From Paracoccaceae bacterium (lineage in GTDB: Bacteria > Pseudomonadota > Alphaproteobacteria > Rhodobacterales > Rhodobacteraceae): a stretch of DNA of 64,000 nucleotides. The DNA lies in NCBI GenBank assembly GCA_024742705.1, contig JANSXZ010000014.1, positions 1 to 64,000 of the forward strand, read 5' to 3'. The notes under the pieces were generated by a model. The model saw only the letters and a program-made list of their open reading frames with translations, ran no database searches and had not been told where the DNA came from. This document shows, in pieces, positions 27,686 through 36,931 of this stretch; position 1 is the stretch's first letter; every line of letters starts with the position of its first letter. The position numbers were made by a program, and so were the translations under genes.

Positions 27686-28612
27686 ATGAAACTGAAACTG
27701 ACCCTCTCTGCCTTCGCACTGGCCGCAGCCGCTGGCCCGGCGCTGGCCGATTGCACCACCGTCACCTTTTCCGACGTGGGATGGACCGACATCACCGCCA
27801 CCACCGCGGCGACGACAGTGGTTCTGGAAGCGCTGGGATATGACACAGACATCAAGGTGCTGTCGGTTCCGGTCACCTATACCTCGATGGCGGCGGGCGA
27901 CATCGATGTGTTCCTCGGCAACTGGATGCCGACGATGGAGGCCGACATCGCCCCCTACCGCGAGGCCGGCACCGTGGATACCGTGCGCGCCAACCTCGAG
28001 GGCGCGAAATACACGCTGGCCGTCAACAAGATTGCCGCCGATCTGGGCATCGCGACCTTCGCGGACATTGCCGCGCATTCCGACGCGCTGGAAGGCGAGA
28101 TCTATGGCATCGAGCCGGGCAACGATGGCAACCGCCTGATCCAGTCGATGATCGACGCCGATGCTTTCGGCCTTTCGGGCTTCGAGGTTGTCGAAAGCTC
28201 GGAACAGGGGATGCTGGCGCAGGTCGCGCGGGCCGATCGCCGCGGCGAACCGGTGGTGTTTCTGGGCTGGGAACCGCACCCGATGAACGCGAATTTCGAG
28301 CTGACCTACCTTGAGGGCGGCGATGATTACTTCGGCCCCAACCTTGGCGGTGCCACCGTCTATACCAACACCCGCGCGGGCCTTGCCGGGGAATGCCCCA
28401 ATCTGGGAAAAATGCTGAACAACCTGTCGTTCACCCTCGCGATGGAGAACGAGATCATGGGCGCGATCCTCGACGATGGCCAGAACCCGGAAGATGCCGC
28501 GTCGGCGTGGATCCAGCGCAATCCTGATGCGCTGCGCGCGTGGCTCGATGGCGTAACGGACGTGGATGGCGCCGACGGATTTGCCCGCGCCAGCAAAGCC
28601 CTGCTGAACTGA
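27686..28612 (+). CDS. choX: choline ABC transporter, substrate-binding protein
   Basis: A 308-residue periplasmic binding protein of the quaternary-amine (OpuAC/ProX) family with signal peptide MKLKLTLSAFALAAAAGPALA. The mature chain begins DCTTVTFSDVGWTDITATTA, and has the aromatic segments NWMPTME and FLGWEPHPMN expected to form the cation-pi box for choline. ATG at 27686 follows AAGGAGC. Its position across from betI and ahead of the permease and ATPase identifies it as ChoX of the ChoXWV system. Confidence 0.92.
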   Translation: MKLKLTLSAFALAAAAGPALADCTTVTFSDVGWTDITATTAATTVVLEALGYDTDIKVLSVPVTYTSMAAGDIDVFLGNWMPTMEADIAPYREAGTVDTVRANLEGAKYTLAVNKIAADLGIATFADIAAHSDALEGEIYGIEPGNDGNRLIQSMIDADAFGLSGFEVVESSEQGMLAQVARADRRGEPVVFLGWEPHPMNANFELTYLEGGDDYFGPNLGGATVYTNTRAGLAGECPNLGKMLNNLSFTLAMENEIMGAILDDGQNPEDAASAWIQRNPDALRAWLDGVTDVDGADGFARASKALLN

Positions 28613-28710
28613 TCCGCGATCGTCCGGCCCGCGCCGTCTGGGCGCCGGGCCGGACCCGCCAAGGGCCCAAGGCCCCGCAGACCCGATCCCCCGAACCACC
28701 GGAGCGCGCG

Positions 28711-29547
28711 ATGGACTGGCTGACCGACAACAAGATACCCATCGGCCGAACCGCCGCCGCGGTGTTCGACTGGTTGCAGATCAATGGCGGATGGTTTTTC
28801 GACGGTCTGTCCGACACGATGGAGGCGCTGATCGACGCGATCCTGTGGGTCTTGCAGACGCCGCATCCTCTGATCGTGGTGGCCGTCTTCGCGGCGCTGA
28901 CCTACGGGTTGCAACGCAACTGGAAGACCGCCGGCTTTGTCGTGCTGGGCTTTCTGTTCATCCTGAACCAGGGGTACTGGGAGGAAACCACCGAAAGCCT
29001 GACGCTGGTGCTGTCGGCCTGCGTCGTCTGCATGGCGCTGGGCGTGCCGATCGGGATCGCGGCCGCGCACCGGCCCCGGCTTTACCGGGTGATGCGGCCG
29101 GTGCTGGACCTGATGCAGACGCTGCCCACCTTCGTCTACCTGATCCCGGCCATCGTGTTCTTCGGTATCGGCATGGTTCCGGGGCTGATCGCCACGGTGA
29201 TCTTCGTACTGCCCGCTCCGATCCGCCTGACGCATCTGGGCGTCACATCGACGCCGACGCCCCTGCTGGAGGCGGCGCAGGCCTTCGGCGCGACGCCGCG
29301 CCAGACGCTGTGGAAAGTTGAACTGCCTTATGCGCTGCCACAGATCATGGCTGGACTGAACCAGACGATCATGTTGTCGTTGTCGATGGTTGTCATCGCG
29401 GCACTGGTCGGCGCCGATGGTCTGGGCGTGCCGGTGGTGCGTGCCCTGAACCAGGTCAACACTGCGCTGGGTTTTGAATCGGGGTTCATCATCGTGGTCG
29501 TGGCGATCATGCTCGACCGGATGCTGCGGATGGAGCGCAAGCCATGA
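28711..29547 (+). CDS. choW: choline ABC transporter, permease
   Basis: A 278-residue inner-membrane permease. After an N-terminal segment (WLTDNKIPIGRTAAAVFDW) come about six membrane helices. The binding-protein-dependent transport signature EAAQAFGATPRQTLWKVELP lies at about 188-207 (the EAA loop that contacts ChoV). ATG at 28711 follows GGAGCG. The stop overlaps choV by ATGA. The 98-base gap after choX is GC-rich, with an inverted repeat of the kind that can lower downstream expression relative to the binding protein. Confidence 0.92.
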   Translation: MDWLTDNKIPIGRTAAAVFDWLQINGGWFFDGLSDTMEALIDAILWVLQTPHPLIVVAVFAALTYGLQRNWKTAGFVVLGFLFILNQGYWEETTESLTLVLSACVVCMALGVPIGIAAAHRPRLYRVMRPVLDLMQTLPTFVYLIPAIVFFGIGMVPGLIATVIFVLPAPIRLTHLGVTSTPTPLLEAAQAFGATPRQTLWKVELPYALPQIMAGLNQTIMLSLSMVVIAALVGADGLGVPVVRALNQVNTALGFESGFIIVVVAIMLDRMLRMERKP

Positions 29548-30575
29548 CAGCCGCGGTGGAATTCGACGATGTGTGCATCGTCTTCGGTGACCGGCCCGAT
29601 ATCGCCTTGCCGATGATGGATGCCGGGCGCGACCGCCCCGAGATCCAGGCGGAAACCGGCCAGGTTCTGGGGGTGCACAATTGCGCGCTCAGCGTCGAAG
29701 AGGGCGAGATCCTCGTGCTGATGGGCCTGTCGGGGTCGGGCAAGTCCACGCTTTTGCGGGCGGTCAACGGGCTGAATCCCGTTGTGCGCGGCGCGGTGCG
29801 GGTGCGCGCGGGCACCCGGATGGTGGACGTTTCGTCGGCCGATGCGCAGACCCTGCGCGATCTGCGCCTGTCGCATGTTGCGATGGTGTTTCAGCAATTC
29901 GGCCTGCTGCCCTGGCGGTCGGTGCGCGAAAACGTCGGCCTGGGGCTGGAACTGGCCGGGATGGCCCGCGCGGAACGGCGCGCGCAGGTGGACGCACAGC
30001 TTGAACTGGTGGGCCTGGCGGATTGGGCAGATCGCCGGGTCGGCGAGTTGTCAGGCGGCATGCAGCAAAGGGTTGGCCTTGCGCGGGCCTTTGCCACCCA
30101 GGCGCCGATCCTTCTGATGGACGAGCCTTTCTCGGCGCTCGATCCGCTGATCCGCGCGCGGTTGCAGGACGAACTGCTGGACCTGCAGCGCGAGTTGGGG
30201 CGCACGATCATCTTCGTCAGCCACGACCTCGACGAAGCCTTCAAGATCGGCGACCGCATCGCCATCATGGAAGGCGGGCGGATCGTGCAGTGCGGCACCC
30301 CACAACAGATCTTCACCGACCCCGCCACCGGCTATGTGGCGGATTTCGTGGCCCATATGAACCCGCTGGGTGTGCTTTGCGCGCGCGATGTGATGCGCCC
30401 GGCCACCGGGCCCAGCGCCGGCAGCGTGCCCCCCGAAGCGACGATCCAGCAGGTGATGGCCGCCGCGATCGGCGACGACGCGCCGGTGGCCGTGGTCGAG
30501 AATGGCGCGGTGATCGGGCATATCACCAACGATGCGATCCTGGCCAAACTTCTCGATCCGCGCGACACGGGCTGA
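29544..30575 (+). CDS. choV: choline ABC transporter, ATP-binding protein
   Basis: A 343-residue ABC ATPase: Walker A GLSGSGKST at about 64-72, Q-loop VFQQFGLLPWRS, signature ELSGGMQQRVGLARA near 170, Walker B ILLMDEPFSALDP, switch His in FVSHDLDEA. A C-terminal CBS-like region (about 285-343) is shorter than the paired CBS domains of osmotically gated OpuAA/ProV, consistent with ChoV being substrate- rather than osmo-regulated. The start overlaps choW by ATGA. Confidence 0.93.
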   Translation: MTAAVEFDDVCIVFGDRPDIALPMMDAGRDRPEIQAETGQVLGVHNCALSVEEGEILVLMGLSGSGKSTLLRAVNGLNPVVRGAVRVRAGTRMVDVSSADAQTLRDLRLSHVAMVFQQFGLLPWRSVRENVGLGLELAGMARAERRAQVDAQLELVGLADWADRRVGELSGGMQQRVGLARAFATQAPILLMDEPFSALDPLIRARLQDELLDLQRELGRTIIFVSHDLDEAFKIGDRIAIMEGGRIVQCGTPQQIFTDPATGYVADFVAHMNPLGVLCARDVMRPATGPSAGSVPPEATIQQVMAAAIGDDAPVAVVENGAVIGHITNDAILAKLLDPRDTG

Positions 30576-30584
30576 GCCCCGCGA

Positions 30585-31595
30585 TCAATCCAGCCGGCGA
30601 TAATCCAGGATGTTCCCGCGCGGCAGGTAGATCAGCGTCATGTCGCGGTCGCCCAGCCGATCAATGGCATAACAGTCGGTTTCGCCGGTTTCCGCCGTGC
30701 GCGCGGCAAGGTAAGGGCCGCCACCGGAAAACCCGTTGCATTGCGGACCGACCTGAACAAAGGCGGTTCCCATGTCGGCGCCATCGTGGCTGTCGGCGCG
30801 TTCGGCACCCAGAAAGGTGATCTGCGCGGCAGGATCATCCACGGCGTACCATCCGCCCTGAAGCGCGGCCAGCATCCTTTCGCCCGGTGTCGGCGCGCGC
30901 GCGGCAAGGCTGTGCAGCACGAATTCCACCGATGTGTCGAACACCTCGACCATGTCGCCGGTGACGGTTATCGCCGCACCCGGCGTCAGCGTCTCAAGTT
31001 GATCCAGCAGCGCCGGCGGCGTCCGGTCGTCCTCGTACACATAGAATTTCGCGCCATCGGCGTGAAACGCGCAATAGGCCGCGCCTTGCCGGGTCAGGCA
31101 TTCCTGATAGACCGCATCGAAACTTTCGGTCGGGCCGAAGGCACCGGGCGGCGCCGGGCGCGGATCGGGGGCCGGCGCGGCATCGTCCTGCGCATTGGCA
31201 TCATCGAGCATCGTCAGGGTAAACTCCAAGGCCTCGGGCCCGGTGTCGATCTGCCGGAACAGCGCGCTGTCGAACCCGCGCGCGGCGCAATTTTCATCGC
31301 CGACGATCGTGAAGGCATCCGTGCGGGTGCAGAACTGATAATCTTCATCCAGAAATCTGCGGCCTTCCGCCTCGGCGTGGTAATAGTAGTACCTTTGCCG
31401 CAGATCGCCGGACACCGTTGTCGCGCATTCGCCGGGGGGGATGTTCCACCAGCCCTCCGAGGTCCAGCCGCCATCGCCCATGTATCCGATCGCCACCGAT
31501 TGCCTGACCGAAGTCTGGTTGCAGATTTCCAGCCCGGCCCAGGCCGGGAGCGGCGCCAGGGCCATTGCAACACTCAGCCAGATCCGCCCCGTCAT
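30585..31595 (-). CDS. DUF1036 exported protein
   Basis: A 336-residue secreted protein with signal peptide MTGRIWLSVAMALAPLPAWA. The first domain (about 21-125) is DUF1036: LEICNQTSVRQSVAIGYMGDGGWTSEGWW, a PPGEC turn and YYYYHAE, with paired cysteines. After a linker of Asp/Ala/Pro (about 135-150) comes a second domain with LTRQGAAYCAFH and LAALQGGWYAVDDP. Role unknown; DUF1036 occurs in alphaproteobacterial envelope proteins. It is convergent with choV, with 9 bases between stops. Confidence 0.78.
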   Translation of the reverse strand: MTGRIWLSVAMALAPLPAWAGLEICNQTSVRQSVAIGYMGDGGWTSEGWWNIPPGECATTVSGDLRQRYYYYHAEAEGRRFLDEDYQFCTRTDAFTIVGDENCAARGFDSALFRQIDTGPEALEFTLTMLDDANAQDDAAPAPDPRPAPPGAFGPTESFDAVYQECLTRQGAAYCAFHADGAKFYVYEDDRTPPALLDQLETLTPGAAITVTGDMVEVFDTSVEFVLHSLAARAPTPGERMLAALQGGWYAVDDPAAQITFLGAERADSHDGADMGTAFVQVGPQCNGFSGGGPYLAARTAETGETDCYAIDRLGDRDMTLIYLPRGNILDYRRLD

Positions 31596-31669
31596 CCCCT
31601 GCCCTTTCGTGCATCAGCGCCCGCGCCACAGGTTAGGCCCGGCGCGGCCACGCGCGCAAGCGCTTCGTT

Positions 31670-32575
31670 TCAGACCTTGGTCTGGGGGGTCGTCGGGGTG
31701 ACGGGGCGACGGTTCAGAATCGCCTCGCGCCAGGTGATGAAACACACCGAACCCAGGATAAGCACCCCGCCCAGCACCACGAAGACATCGACCGCCTCGC
31801 CAAACACCATCGCGCCCAGGATCGTGGCCCACAGCAGTTGCAGAAAGGTCACCGGCTGGGTCACCGCCACCTGCGCCTCGCGGAAGGCCAGCGTCATGGT
31901 GAAATGCCCCCCGGTGGCAAAGATCGCCACCGCAAAAAGCATCCCGATCTCCCAGAGCGTCGGCGTGATCCACACCGCCCAGGCAAAAGGCGCCAGCGTC
32001 AGCGTCACGAAGACCGACAGCAGCGTCACCACCACCGTCGCGTCGATTTCATCGGCCAGCACCTTGGCCAGCATGTACGACACGGCAAAGACCACCGCCG
32101 CCAGCATCATCGCCCAATGGCCAGGGCTGAGTTCGCGGAAACCCGGCCGCAGGATCACCGCCGCACCGATCAGCGCGATCACCACCGCCGCGATCCGCCG
32201 GAACGCCAGCTTTTCGCCCAGAAACATCGCTGCGCCGATGGTCACATAGACCGGCGCGAGATAATTGATTGCCGTCACCTCGGCCAGCGGAATGCGCGTC
32301 ATGGCATAAAACCACAGCATCACCCCCATCGCATGGGCAAAACCGCGCGTGGCGGTGATGGCCCAGACCCGCGGCGTGATCCGCGCCCGCATCAGCGATC
32401 CCAGGATCGGCAGGGCAAAGACCAGCCCCAGCAGGTAGCGCAGGAACGCCGCTTCGGGGGCCGGGATGCGGTTGCCCATCACCTTGACCAATGCGGTCAC
32501 GGCGACGAAATTCACCCCGGTGACGAACATCCAGAAGATGCCCAGCATGGGGCGCGAAGGTGAAGGTGTGCTCAT
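31670..32575 (-). CDS. EamA/DMT family transporter
   Basis: A 301-residue, ten-helix drug/metabolite transporter with two EamA halves (about 10-140 and 155-290). The first half contains NRIPAPEAAFLRYLLG and the second TQPVTFLQLLWATILGAMVFGE, at equivalent positions of the repeat. Substrates in this family range from amino acids and purines to S-adenosylmethionine, and nothing here decides between them. It is 39 bases downstream of the LysE-type exporter on the same strand, and the two may be co-expressed. Confidence 0.85.
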   Translation of the reverse strand: MSTPSPSRPMLGIFWMFVTGVNFVAVTALVKVMGNRIPAPEAAFLRYLLGLVFALPILGSLMRARITPRVWAITATRGFAHAMGVMLWFYAMTRIPLAEVTAINYLAPVYVTIGAAMFLGEKLAFRRIAAVVIALIGAAVILRPGFRELSPGHWAMMLAAVVFAVSYMLAKVLADEIDATVVVTLLSVFVTLTLAPFAWAVWITPTLWEIGMLFAVAIFATGGHFTMTLAFREAQVAVTQPVTFLQLLWATILGAMVFGEAVDVFVVLGGVLILGSVCFITWREAILNRRPVTPTTPQTKV

Positions 32576-32614
32576 GCCGGCATCACGACTCAGTTTCGCG
32601 ACATCCGCAAGCGA

Positions 32615-33220
32615 TTACGCCAGCAAAAGCCGCGCCGCGATGATCCACAGGGTTGCCGCGATGATCAGTTCCAGAACCTGCCAAGCCCGTGGCCGGGCCA
32701 GCAAGGGCGCCAGCAGACGCGCGCCATAGCCAAGCGAAAAGAAGAACACGAAGCTGGCCAGACAGGCACCGGCCCCAAAGCCGATCCGGCTGTCGTATTG
32801 CGCGGCGATGGATCCGATCAGAAGGACCGTATCGATATAGACATGCGGGTTCAGCCATGTCAGCGCCAGCGCCGTCGCCACCGTGGCCGCAAGCCCCGGT
32901 TGCGCGCCTTCGCTGGCGCGCAACGCATCGCCACCGCGCCACGCCCGGTTCAGGCTGACAAAGCCGTACCAGATCAGGAACGCGGCCCCGCCGTAACGCA
33001 TCAACGGCTCAAACCAAGGTGCCGCCTCGCTGAACGCGCCGATGCCCGCCACCCCGGCGGCGATCAGAACCATATCCGACAACGCGCAAACGAAGCACAC
33101 CCAGAACACATGGCTCTGGCGCAGGCCCTGACGCAGGACAAAGGCATTTTGCGCTCCGATGGCCAGAATCAGGCCGAAGCCCAGCGCAAAGCCGGACACG
33201 AAGGAATAGACCAAGAGCAT
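32615..33220 (-). CDS. LysE/ArgO family amino-acid exporter
   Basis: A 201-residue membrane protein with six hydrophobic segments. FALGFGLILAIGAQNAFVLRQGL at the N-terminus is the LysE/ArgO signature (here split as GAQNAFVLRQG). Close relatives export basic amino acids such as arginine or lysine; this sequence looks nearer ArgO than RhtB. It precedes the EamA gene on the same strand and is divergent from the nitroreductase, with about 130 bases between them. Confidence 0.85.
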   Translation of the reverse strand: MLLVYSFVSGFALGFGLILAIGAQNAFVLRQGLRQSHVFWVCFVCALSDMVLIAAGVAGIGAFSEAAPWFEPLMRYGGAAFLIWYGFVSLNRAWRGGDALRASEGAQPGLAATVATALALTWLNPHVYIDTVLLIGSIAAQYDSRIGFGAGACLASFVFFFSLGYGARLLAPLLARPRAWQVLELIIAATLWIIAARLLLA

Positions 33221-33347
33221 CTCCCGAGGTCAGGATATGGATGCCTTCCGCCATAGGCACCGCGGACCGGCAGCGCAAGCAGATCGGTTGCGCACTTGTG
33301 CAGGGCCCGAGCCTGGGCCACTCTGGCCGCGTGCCACGCCGGAGCCG

Positions 33348-34046
33348 ATGATGTTCGCCAAACAGACCCTGTCCTATGCCGCCCTGCCCCTGCCCGACCG
33401 CAGCGACATGTCCGACGATCAGATGCGCGCGGCGGCCGACGCGTTCTACGACACGATGCGCAAACGTCATTCGGTGCGCGACTATACGGATCGCCCGGTG
33501 CCACGTGCGGTGATCGCGGCGGCGCTGCGCACCGCCGGATCGGCGCCGTCGGGCGCCAACCACCAGCCCTGGCACTTCGCGGCGATTTCCGACGCCGCAC
33601 TGAAACGGCGCATCCGCGAGGCCGCCGAGGCCGAAGAGCGCGCCTTCTACGACGGCGGCGGCGGCGACGAATGGATCAAGGCGCTGGAACCGATCGGCAC
33701 CACCGCCCACAAGCCGCACCTGACCATCGCCCCCTGGCTGATCGTGGTTTTCGCCCAGCGGTGGGGCACATTCGACGACGGCACCCGGTACAAGAATTAC
33801 TATGTCCCCGAAAGCGTCAACATCGCCACCGGCTTCTTGCTGGCGGCCCTGCACCACGCCGGCCTGTGCACGCTGACCCACACGCCCAACCCGATGAAGT
33901 TTCTGAACGGTGCGCTGGGCCGGCCCGATTCGGAAAAACCCACGATGATCATTGCCGTTGGCCATCCGGCCCCGGAGGCGACGGTGCCGCGTGTTGCAAA
34001 GATCAAGAAACCGCTCGAGGAAATCGCCAGCTTCTTCGAGGGCTGA
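33348..34046 (+). CDS. nitroreductase family flavoprotein
   Basis: A 232-residue FMN-dependent nitroreductase-fold protein. RHSVRDYTDRPVP (FMN phosphate-binding Arg/Ser), AGSAPSGANHQPWHF (FMN loop) and GFLLAALHHAGLCTLTHTP fit the BluB / iodotyrosine-deiodinase branch rather than classic NfsB. The KPTMIIAVGHP block near the C-terminus is also conserved there. It ends with KPLEEIASFF. Two ATG codons in tandem at 33348 and 33351 follow GGAG. The substrate is not known; a lone cobQ lies in the window but nothing specifically supports a BluB assignment. Confidence 0.8.
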   Translation: MMFAKQTLSYAALPLPDRSDMSDDQMRAAADAFYDTMRKRHSVRDYTDRPVPRAVIAAALRTAGSAPSGANHQPWHFAAISDAALKRRIREAAEAEERAFYDGGGGDEWIKALEPIGTTAHKPHLTIAPWLIVVFAQRWGTFDDGTRYKNYYVPESVNIATGFLLAALHHAGLCTLTHTPNPMKFLNGALGRPDSEKPTMIIAVGHPAPEATVPRVAKIKKPLEEIASFFEG

Positions 34047-34520
34047 CCCCGCTTTCGCACCCCGCGCCGGCCATGGCGCGCCGAATGTGGCAAAACCGTG
34101 GCGCTTCTTGCCCGAAGAACGTTAATGGCGGGCGTCCAGGCCGGGGCATGGCCTCCGGCGCTCTATCCCTGCGTGTGCAATGCCTGCCCGTCACCATGAA
34201 AACATGACGGTTTCCGCAAATTCACGCAGGGCAAAAACAACCCTGACGGTAGTCGCCATGCCGGCACATCCCTGCCCTGAAAATTAACTCCAATGGCCCC
34301 GATGTGCCGTCGCCGCGACATAACTTCGACGTAGTTAACGGCGAAAAACGATGTCGGACCAGCCGGACCGACCGTGCGGCGCAGACGACCATGAACGAGA
34401 TGAAAACGACAGACGCCCCGGCCCGGACAGGGCGCGACCCGCAGCAGGACGCCACCGACAGGTGTCCGCAGCGCAGGACGCGCGGCCCCGGCAAGGCAAC
34501 ACAAAGGCGAGATCGCAGGC
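34047..34520. other. 474-base intergenic region upstream of the RTX gene
   Basis: No gene supported. Compared with its flanks, the second half is AT-richer (AAAATTAACT near 34278, GTAGTTAACGG near 34331), consistent with a promoter and regulatory region for the RTX protein. A near-palindrome AACTTCGACGTAGTT at 34322-34336 is the only ordered element found. The long leader between it and the ATG at 34521 has no clear hairpin. Confidence 0.4.
34322..34336. promoter_or_regulatory. near-palindrome upstream of the RTX gene
   Basis: AACTTCGACGTAGTT has arms AACTTCG and CGTAGTT around a central A, with one mismatch per arm. It lies 185 bases before the RTX start codon in an AT-rich patch. It could be an operator for an unidentified regulator, or chance. 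Confidence 0.25.
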
Positions 34521-36296
34521 ATGACACTGATTTCTGATCCCACGGCACCCGTCTTTCAGACGCGCAAGTACGAGAACAAGATTTTCGGCACCCCCGGCAA
34601 GGGTTCGATCCTCGGCACCGACGGCAACGACGACATCCGCGGCCGCGACCTGGTGAACGACCGGATCAACGCCGGCAACGGCCATGACCTGCTGATCGGC
34701 GGTTCGGGCAACGACAAGCTGAACGCCGGCAAGGGCGACGATATCCTGCGCGGCGGGTCGGGCAACAACAAGCTGAACGGCAGCGACGGCAACGATTCGA
34801 TGTACGGCGGCGAAGACAAGGACACGCTGAACGGCGGCGAGGACAACGACTGGGGCTATGGCGCGGCCGGCGACGACAGGCTGAACGGCGGCGCCGGCAA
34901 CGACACGCTGATCGGTGGCACAGGCGACGACACGCTGGCCGGCGGCAAGGGCCACGACGTGATGCACGGCGGAACCGGCATCGACCGCATCGACGGCGGC
35001 GAGGGCAACGACCTGATCACCGGCGGCCTCGGCGACGATTGGCTGAACGGCGGCAAGGGCCATGACGAGATCATCGGCGGCGATGGCGACGAACGCATGA
35101 ACGGCGGCGACGGCAACGACAGCCTGCTGGGCGGCAAGGGCCACGACTGGATCAACGGCGGCGAGGGCCACGACACGGTTTCGGGTGGCGACGGCAACGA
35201 ACGCATGACCGGCGGCACCGGCAATGACCTGCTGCGCGGCGGCAGCGGCAACGACACCATCGACGGCGGCACCGGATACGACACCGTGTTCGGCGGCACC
35301 GGCGACGATGACATGTCGGGCGGCGCCGAGAACGATTGGCTTTACGGCCAAAGCGGCCACGACCGGATCGACGCCGGCGATGGCAACGACAAGGTCTGGC
35401 TGGGCAGCGGCAACGATTCGGCCACCGGCGGCGCGGGCAACGACGATATCTACGGCGGCACCGGCAACGATCACATCGATGCGGGCGATGGCAACGACGA
35501 AGTCTGGGGCAACAGCGGCAGCGACACGATCACCGGCGGCGACGGCAACGACACCATCGACGGCGGCACCAGCGGCGACAGCATCGACGCGGGCGGCGGC
35601 GACGACCATGTGATCGGCGGCAGCGGCAACGATTTCGCCAGCGGCGGCACAGGCAACGACACGCTGGACGGCGGCACCGGCAGCGATACGTTGCATGGCG
35701 GCCACGGCAACGACATGGTCAACGGCGGCTCGAGCAGCGATTTCATCAGCGGCGGCACCGGCGACGACACCCTGATCGGCGACAGCGGCAGCGACACGAT
35801 CTATGGCGGGCTGGACAACGACCAGATCCACGGCGGCGTCGGCAGTGACCTGCTGAGCGGCGGCAGCGGCAACGACAGCATCTGGGGCGGCGAGAACAAC
35901 GACGTGATGACCGGCGCGCTGGGCGCGGATCTTCTGGTCGGCGGATTGGGCAATGACACCATCGACGGCGGCGCGGGCAACGATCTGATCATCGGCGGCG
36001 AAGGCCGCGACAGCCTGACCGGCAACGACGGAGCGGATGTGTTCGTGTTCAACATGGCCGAAGCGGCGTCGGATGCCGACAAGGTGTCGGATTTCAAACG
36101 CGGCGAAGATCTGCTGCACATCGAAGGGGCCGGGTTCGCCGATCTCGTGGTGTTCGACAACGGCGGCAACGCTGTCGTGGCCTACGGATATGACGGCACC
36201 GGAGCGGTGGCGGCGATGAACAGTTACACCCACACGATCCTTCTGCAAGACACCGACGCCATCACCCTGACAATCGACGATTTCGTCTTTGCCTGA
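34521..36296 (+). CDS. RTX calcium-binding repeat protein, almost entirely beta-roll
   Basis: A 591-residue protein. About residues 28-505 are an uninterrupted array of RTX nonapeptides (GGxGxDx-L/I-x variants such as GGAGNDTLIG, GGTGDDTLAG, GGSGNDTIDG), roughly 50 copies, which fold into a Ca-binding parallel beta-roll. There is no N-terminal signal peptide. The last 85 residues are repeat-free: ADVFVFNMAEAASDADKV, then a GEDLLHIEGAGF strand and a hydrophobic end ITLTIDDFVFA, typical of a C-terminal type I secretion signal. No enzyme, adhesin or toxin domain is present. Type I export would use a TolC like that at 39740-41152, but no dedicated ABC exporter or membrane-fusion gene is adjacent. 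ATG at 34521 follows AAGGCGAG. Confidence 0.88.
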   Translation: MTLISDPTAPVFQTRKYENKIFGTPGKGSILGTDGNDDIRGRDLVNDRINAGNGHDLLIGGSGNDKLNAGKGDDILRGGSGNNKLNGSDGNDSMYGGEDKDTLNGGEDNDWGYGAAGDDRLNGGAGNDTLIGGTGDDTLAGGKGHDVMHGGTGIDRIDGGEGNDLITGGLGDDWLNGGKGHDEIIGGDGDERMNGGDGNDSLLGGKGHDWINGGEGHDTVSGGDGNERMTGGTGNDLLRGGSGNDTIDGGTGYDTVFGGTGDDDMSGGAENDWLYGQSGHDRIDAGDGNDKVWLGSGNDSATGGAGNDDIYGGTGNDHIDAGDGNDEVWGNSGSDTITGGDGNDTIDGGTSGDSIDAGGGDDHVIGGSGNDFASGGTGNDTLDGGTGSDTLHGGHGNDMVNGGSSSDFISGGTGDDTLIGDSGSDTIYGGLDNDQIHGGVGSDLLSGGSGNDSIWGGENNDVMTGALGADLLVGGLGNDTIDGGAGNDLIIGGEGRDSLTGNDGADVFVFNMAEAASDADKVSDFKRGEDLLHIEGAGFADLVVFDNGGNAVVAYGYDGTGAVAAMNSYTHTILLQDTDAITLTIDDFVFA

Positions 36297-36303
36297 CAGG
36301 CGA

Positions 36304-36331
36304 CCGCGCGGCGGAACAGACCGCCGCGCGG
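36304..36331. terminator. inverted repeat between RTX gene and efp
   Basis: Arms CCGCGCGGCGG (36304-36314) and CCGCCGCGCGG (36321-36331) pair perfectly over 11 bp with loop AACAGA. It lies 8 bases past the RTX stop and serves the convergent efp from the other side. The T tract is poor (GATCTTCC), so it is a strong hairpin but an imperfect intrinsic terminator. Confidence 0.55.
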
Positions 36332-36367
36332 GATCTTCCGGCGCATACCGGACCGGGCCGGCGCCGT

Positions 36368-36931
36368 TCAGGCGCGTTCGGCGTATTCCATCGTTTCGGT
36401 ATTGACCACGATCATTTCGTCCTGCCCCACGAAGGGCGGCACCATCACCTTGACCCCGTTGTCCAGAACCGCCGGCTTGAAGCTGTTTGCGGCGGTCTGG
36501 CCTTTCACCACCGGTTCGGTTTCCACGATCTTGCATGTCACCTTCTGCGGCAGCGTCGCGTTCAACGCCTCGGCGTCATAGAATTCGACCACGATGGTCA
36601 TCCCGTCCTGGAGAAACGGCCGCCGGTCTCCCAGGATCTCGGCGGGCAGTTCGACCTGCTCGTAGGATTCGGTATCCATGAACACCAGCATTCCGTCGGT
36701 CTCGTAGAGGAACTGCTGGTCCTTCTGTTCCAGGCGCACGCGTTCCACCTTGTCCGCGCTGCGGAATCTTTCGTTCAGCTTCGAGCCGTTGCGCAGGTTC
36801 CGCATTTCCACCTGGGCAAAGGCACCGCCCTTGCCCGGTTTGACATGATCCACCTTGACCGCGGCCCACAGCCCGCCGTTGTGCTCCAGAACGTTACCGG
36901 GGCGAATTTCGTTTCCGTTGATCTTGGGCAT
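36368..36931 (-). CDS. efp: elongation factor P
   Basis: A 187-residue EF-P that relieves ribosome stalling on proline runs. KOW-like domain I has [13 protein letters not shown] and the loop KPGKGGAF, with Lys34 at the tip, the residue that is beta-lysylated in the EpmA/EpmB type (an arginine-type EF-P would have Arg here). OB domains II and III follow, with [14 protein letters not shown] and [10 protein letters not shown]. The C-terminus [10 protein letters not shown] is typical. ATG at 36931 is chosen; the longer upstream frame is not conserved. Convergent with the RTX gene. Confidence 0.95.
   Translation of the reverse strand: MPKINGNEIRPGNVLEHNGGLWAAVKVDHVKPGKGGAFAQVEMRNLRNGSKLNERFRSADKVERVRLEQKDQQFLYETDGMLVFMDTESYEQVELPAEILGDRRPFLQDGMTIVVEFYDAEALNATLPQKVTCKIVETEPVVKGQTAANSFKPAVLDNGVKVMVPPFVGQDEMIVVNTETMEYAERA

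Noticed and set aside
34590..36040. Regular short repeats that could be mistaken for a CRISPR array or DNA satellite
   Set aside because: The period is 27 bases with degenerate copies encoding GGxGxDxx in frame; there are no constant repeat and variable spacer units and no cas genes.
34335..36536. A 733-codon antisense frame over the RTX gene with valine/alanine repeats
   Set aside because: The repeats simply mirror the RTX nonapeptide codons on the other strand; there is no ribosome site or family match, while the plus-strand protein has a full RTX array and secretion tail.
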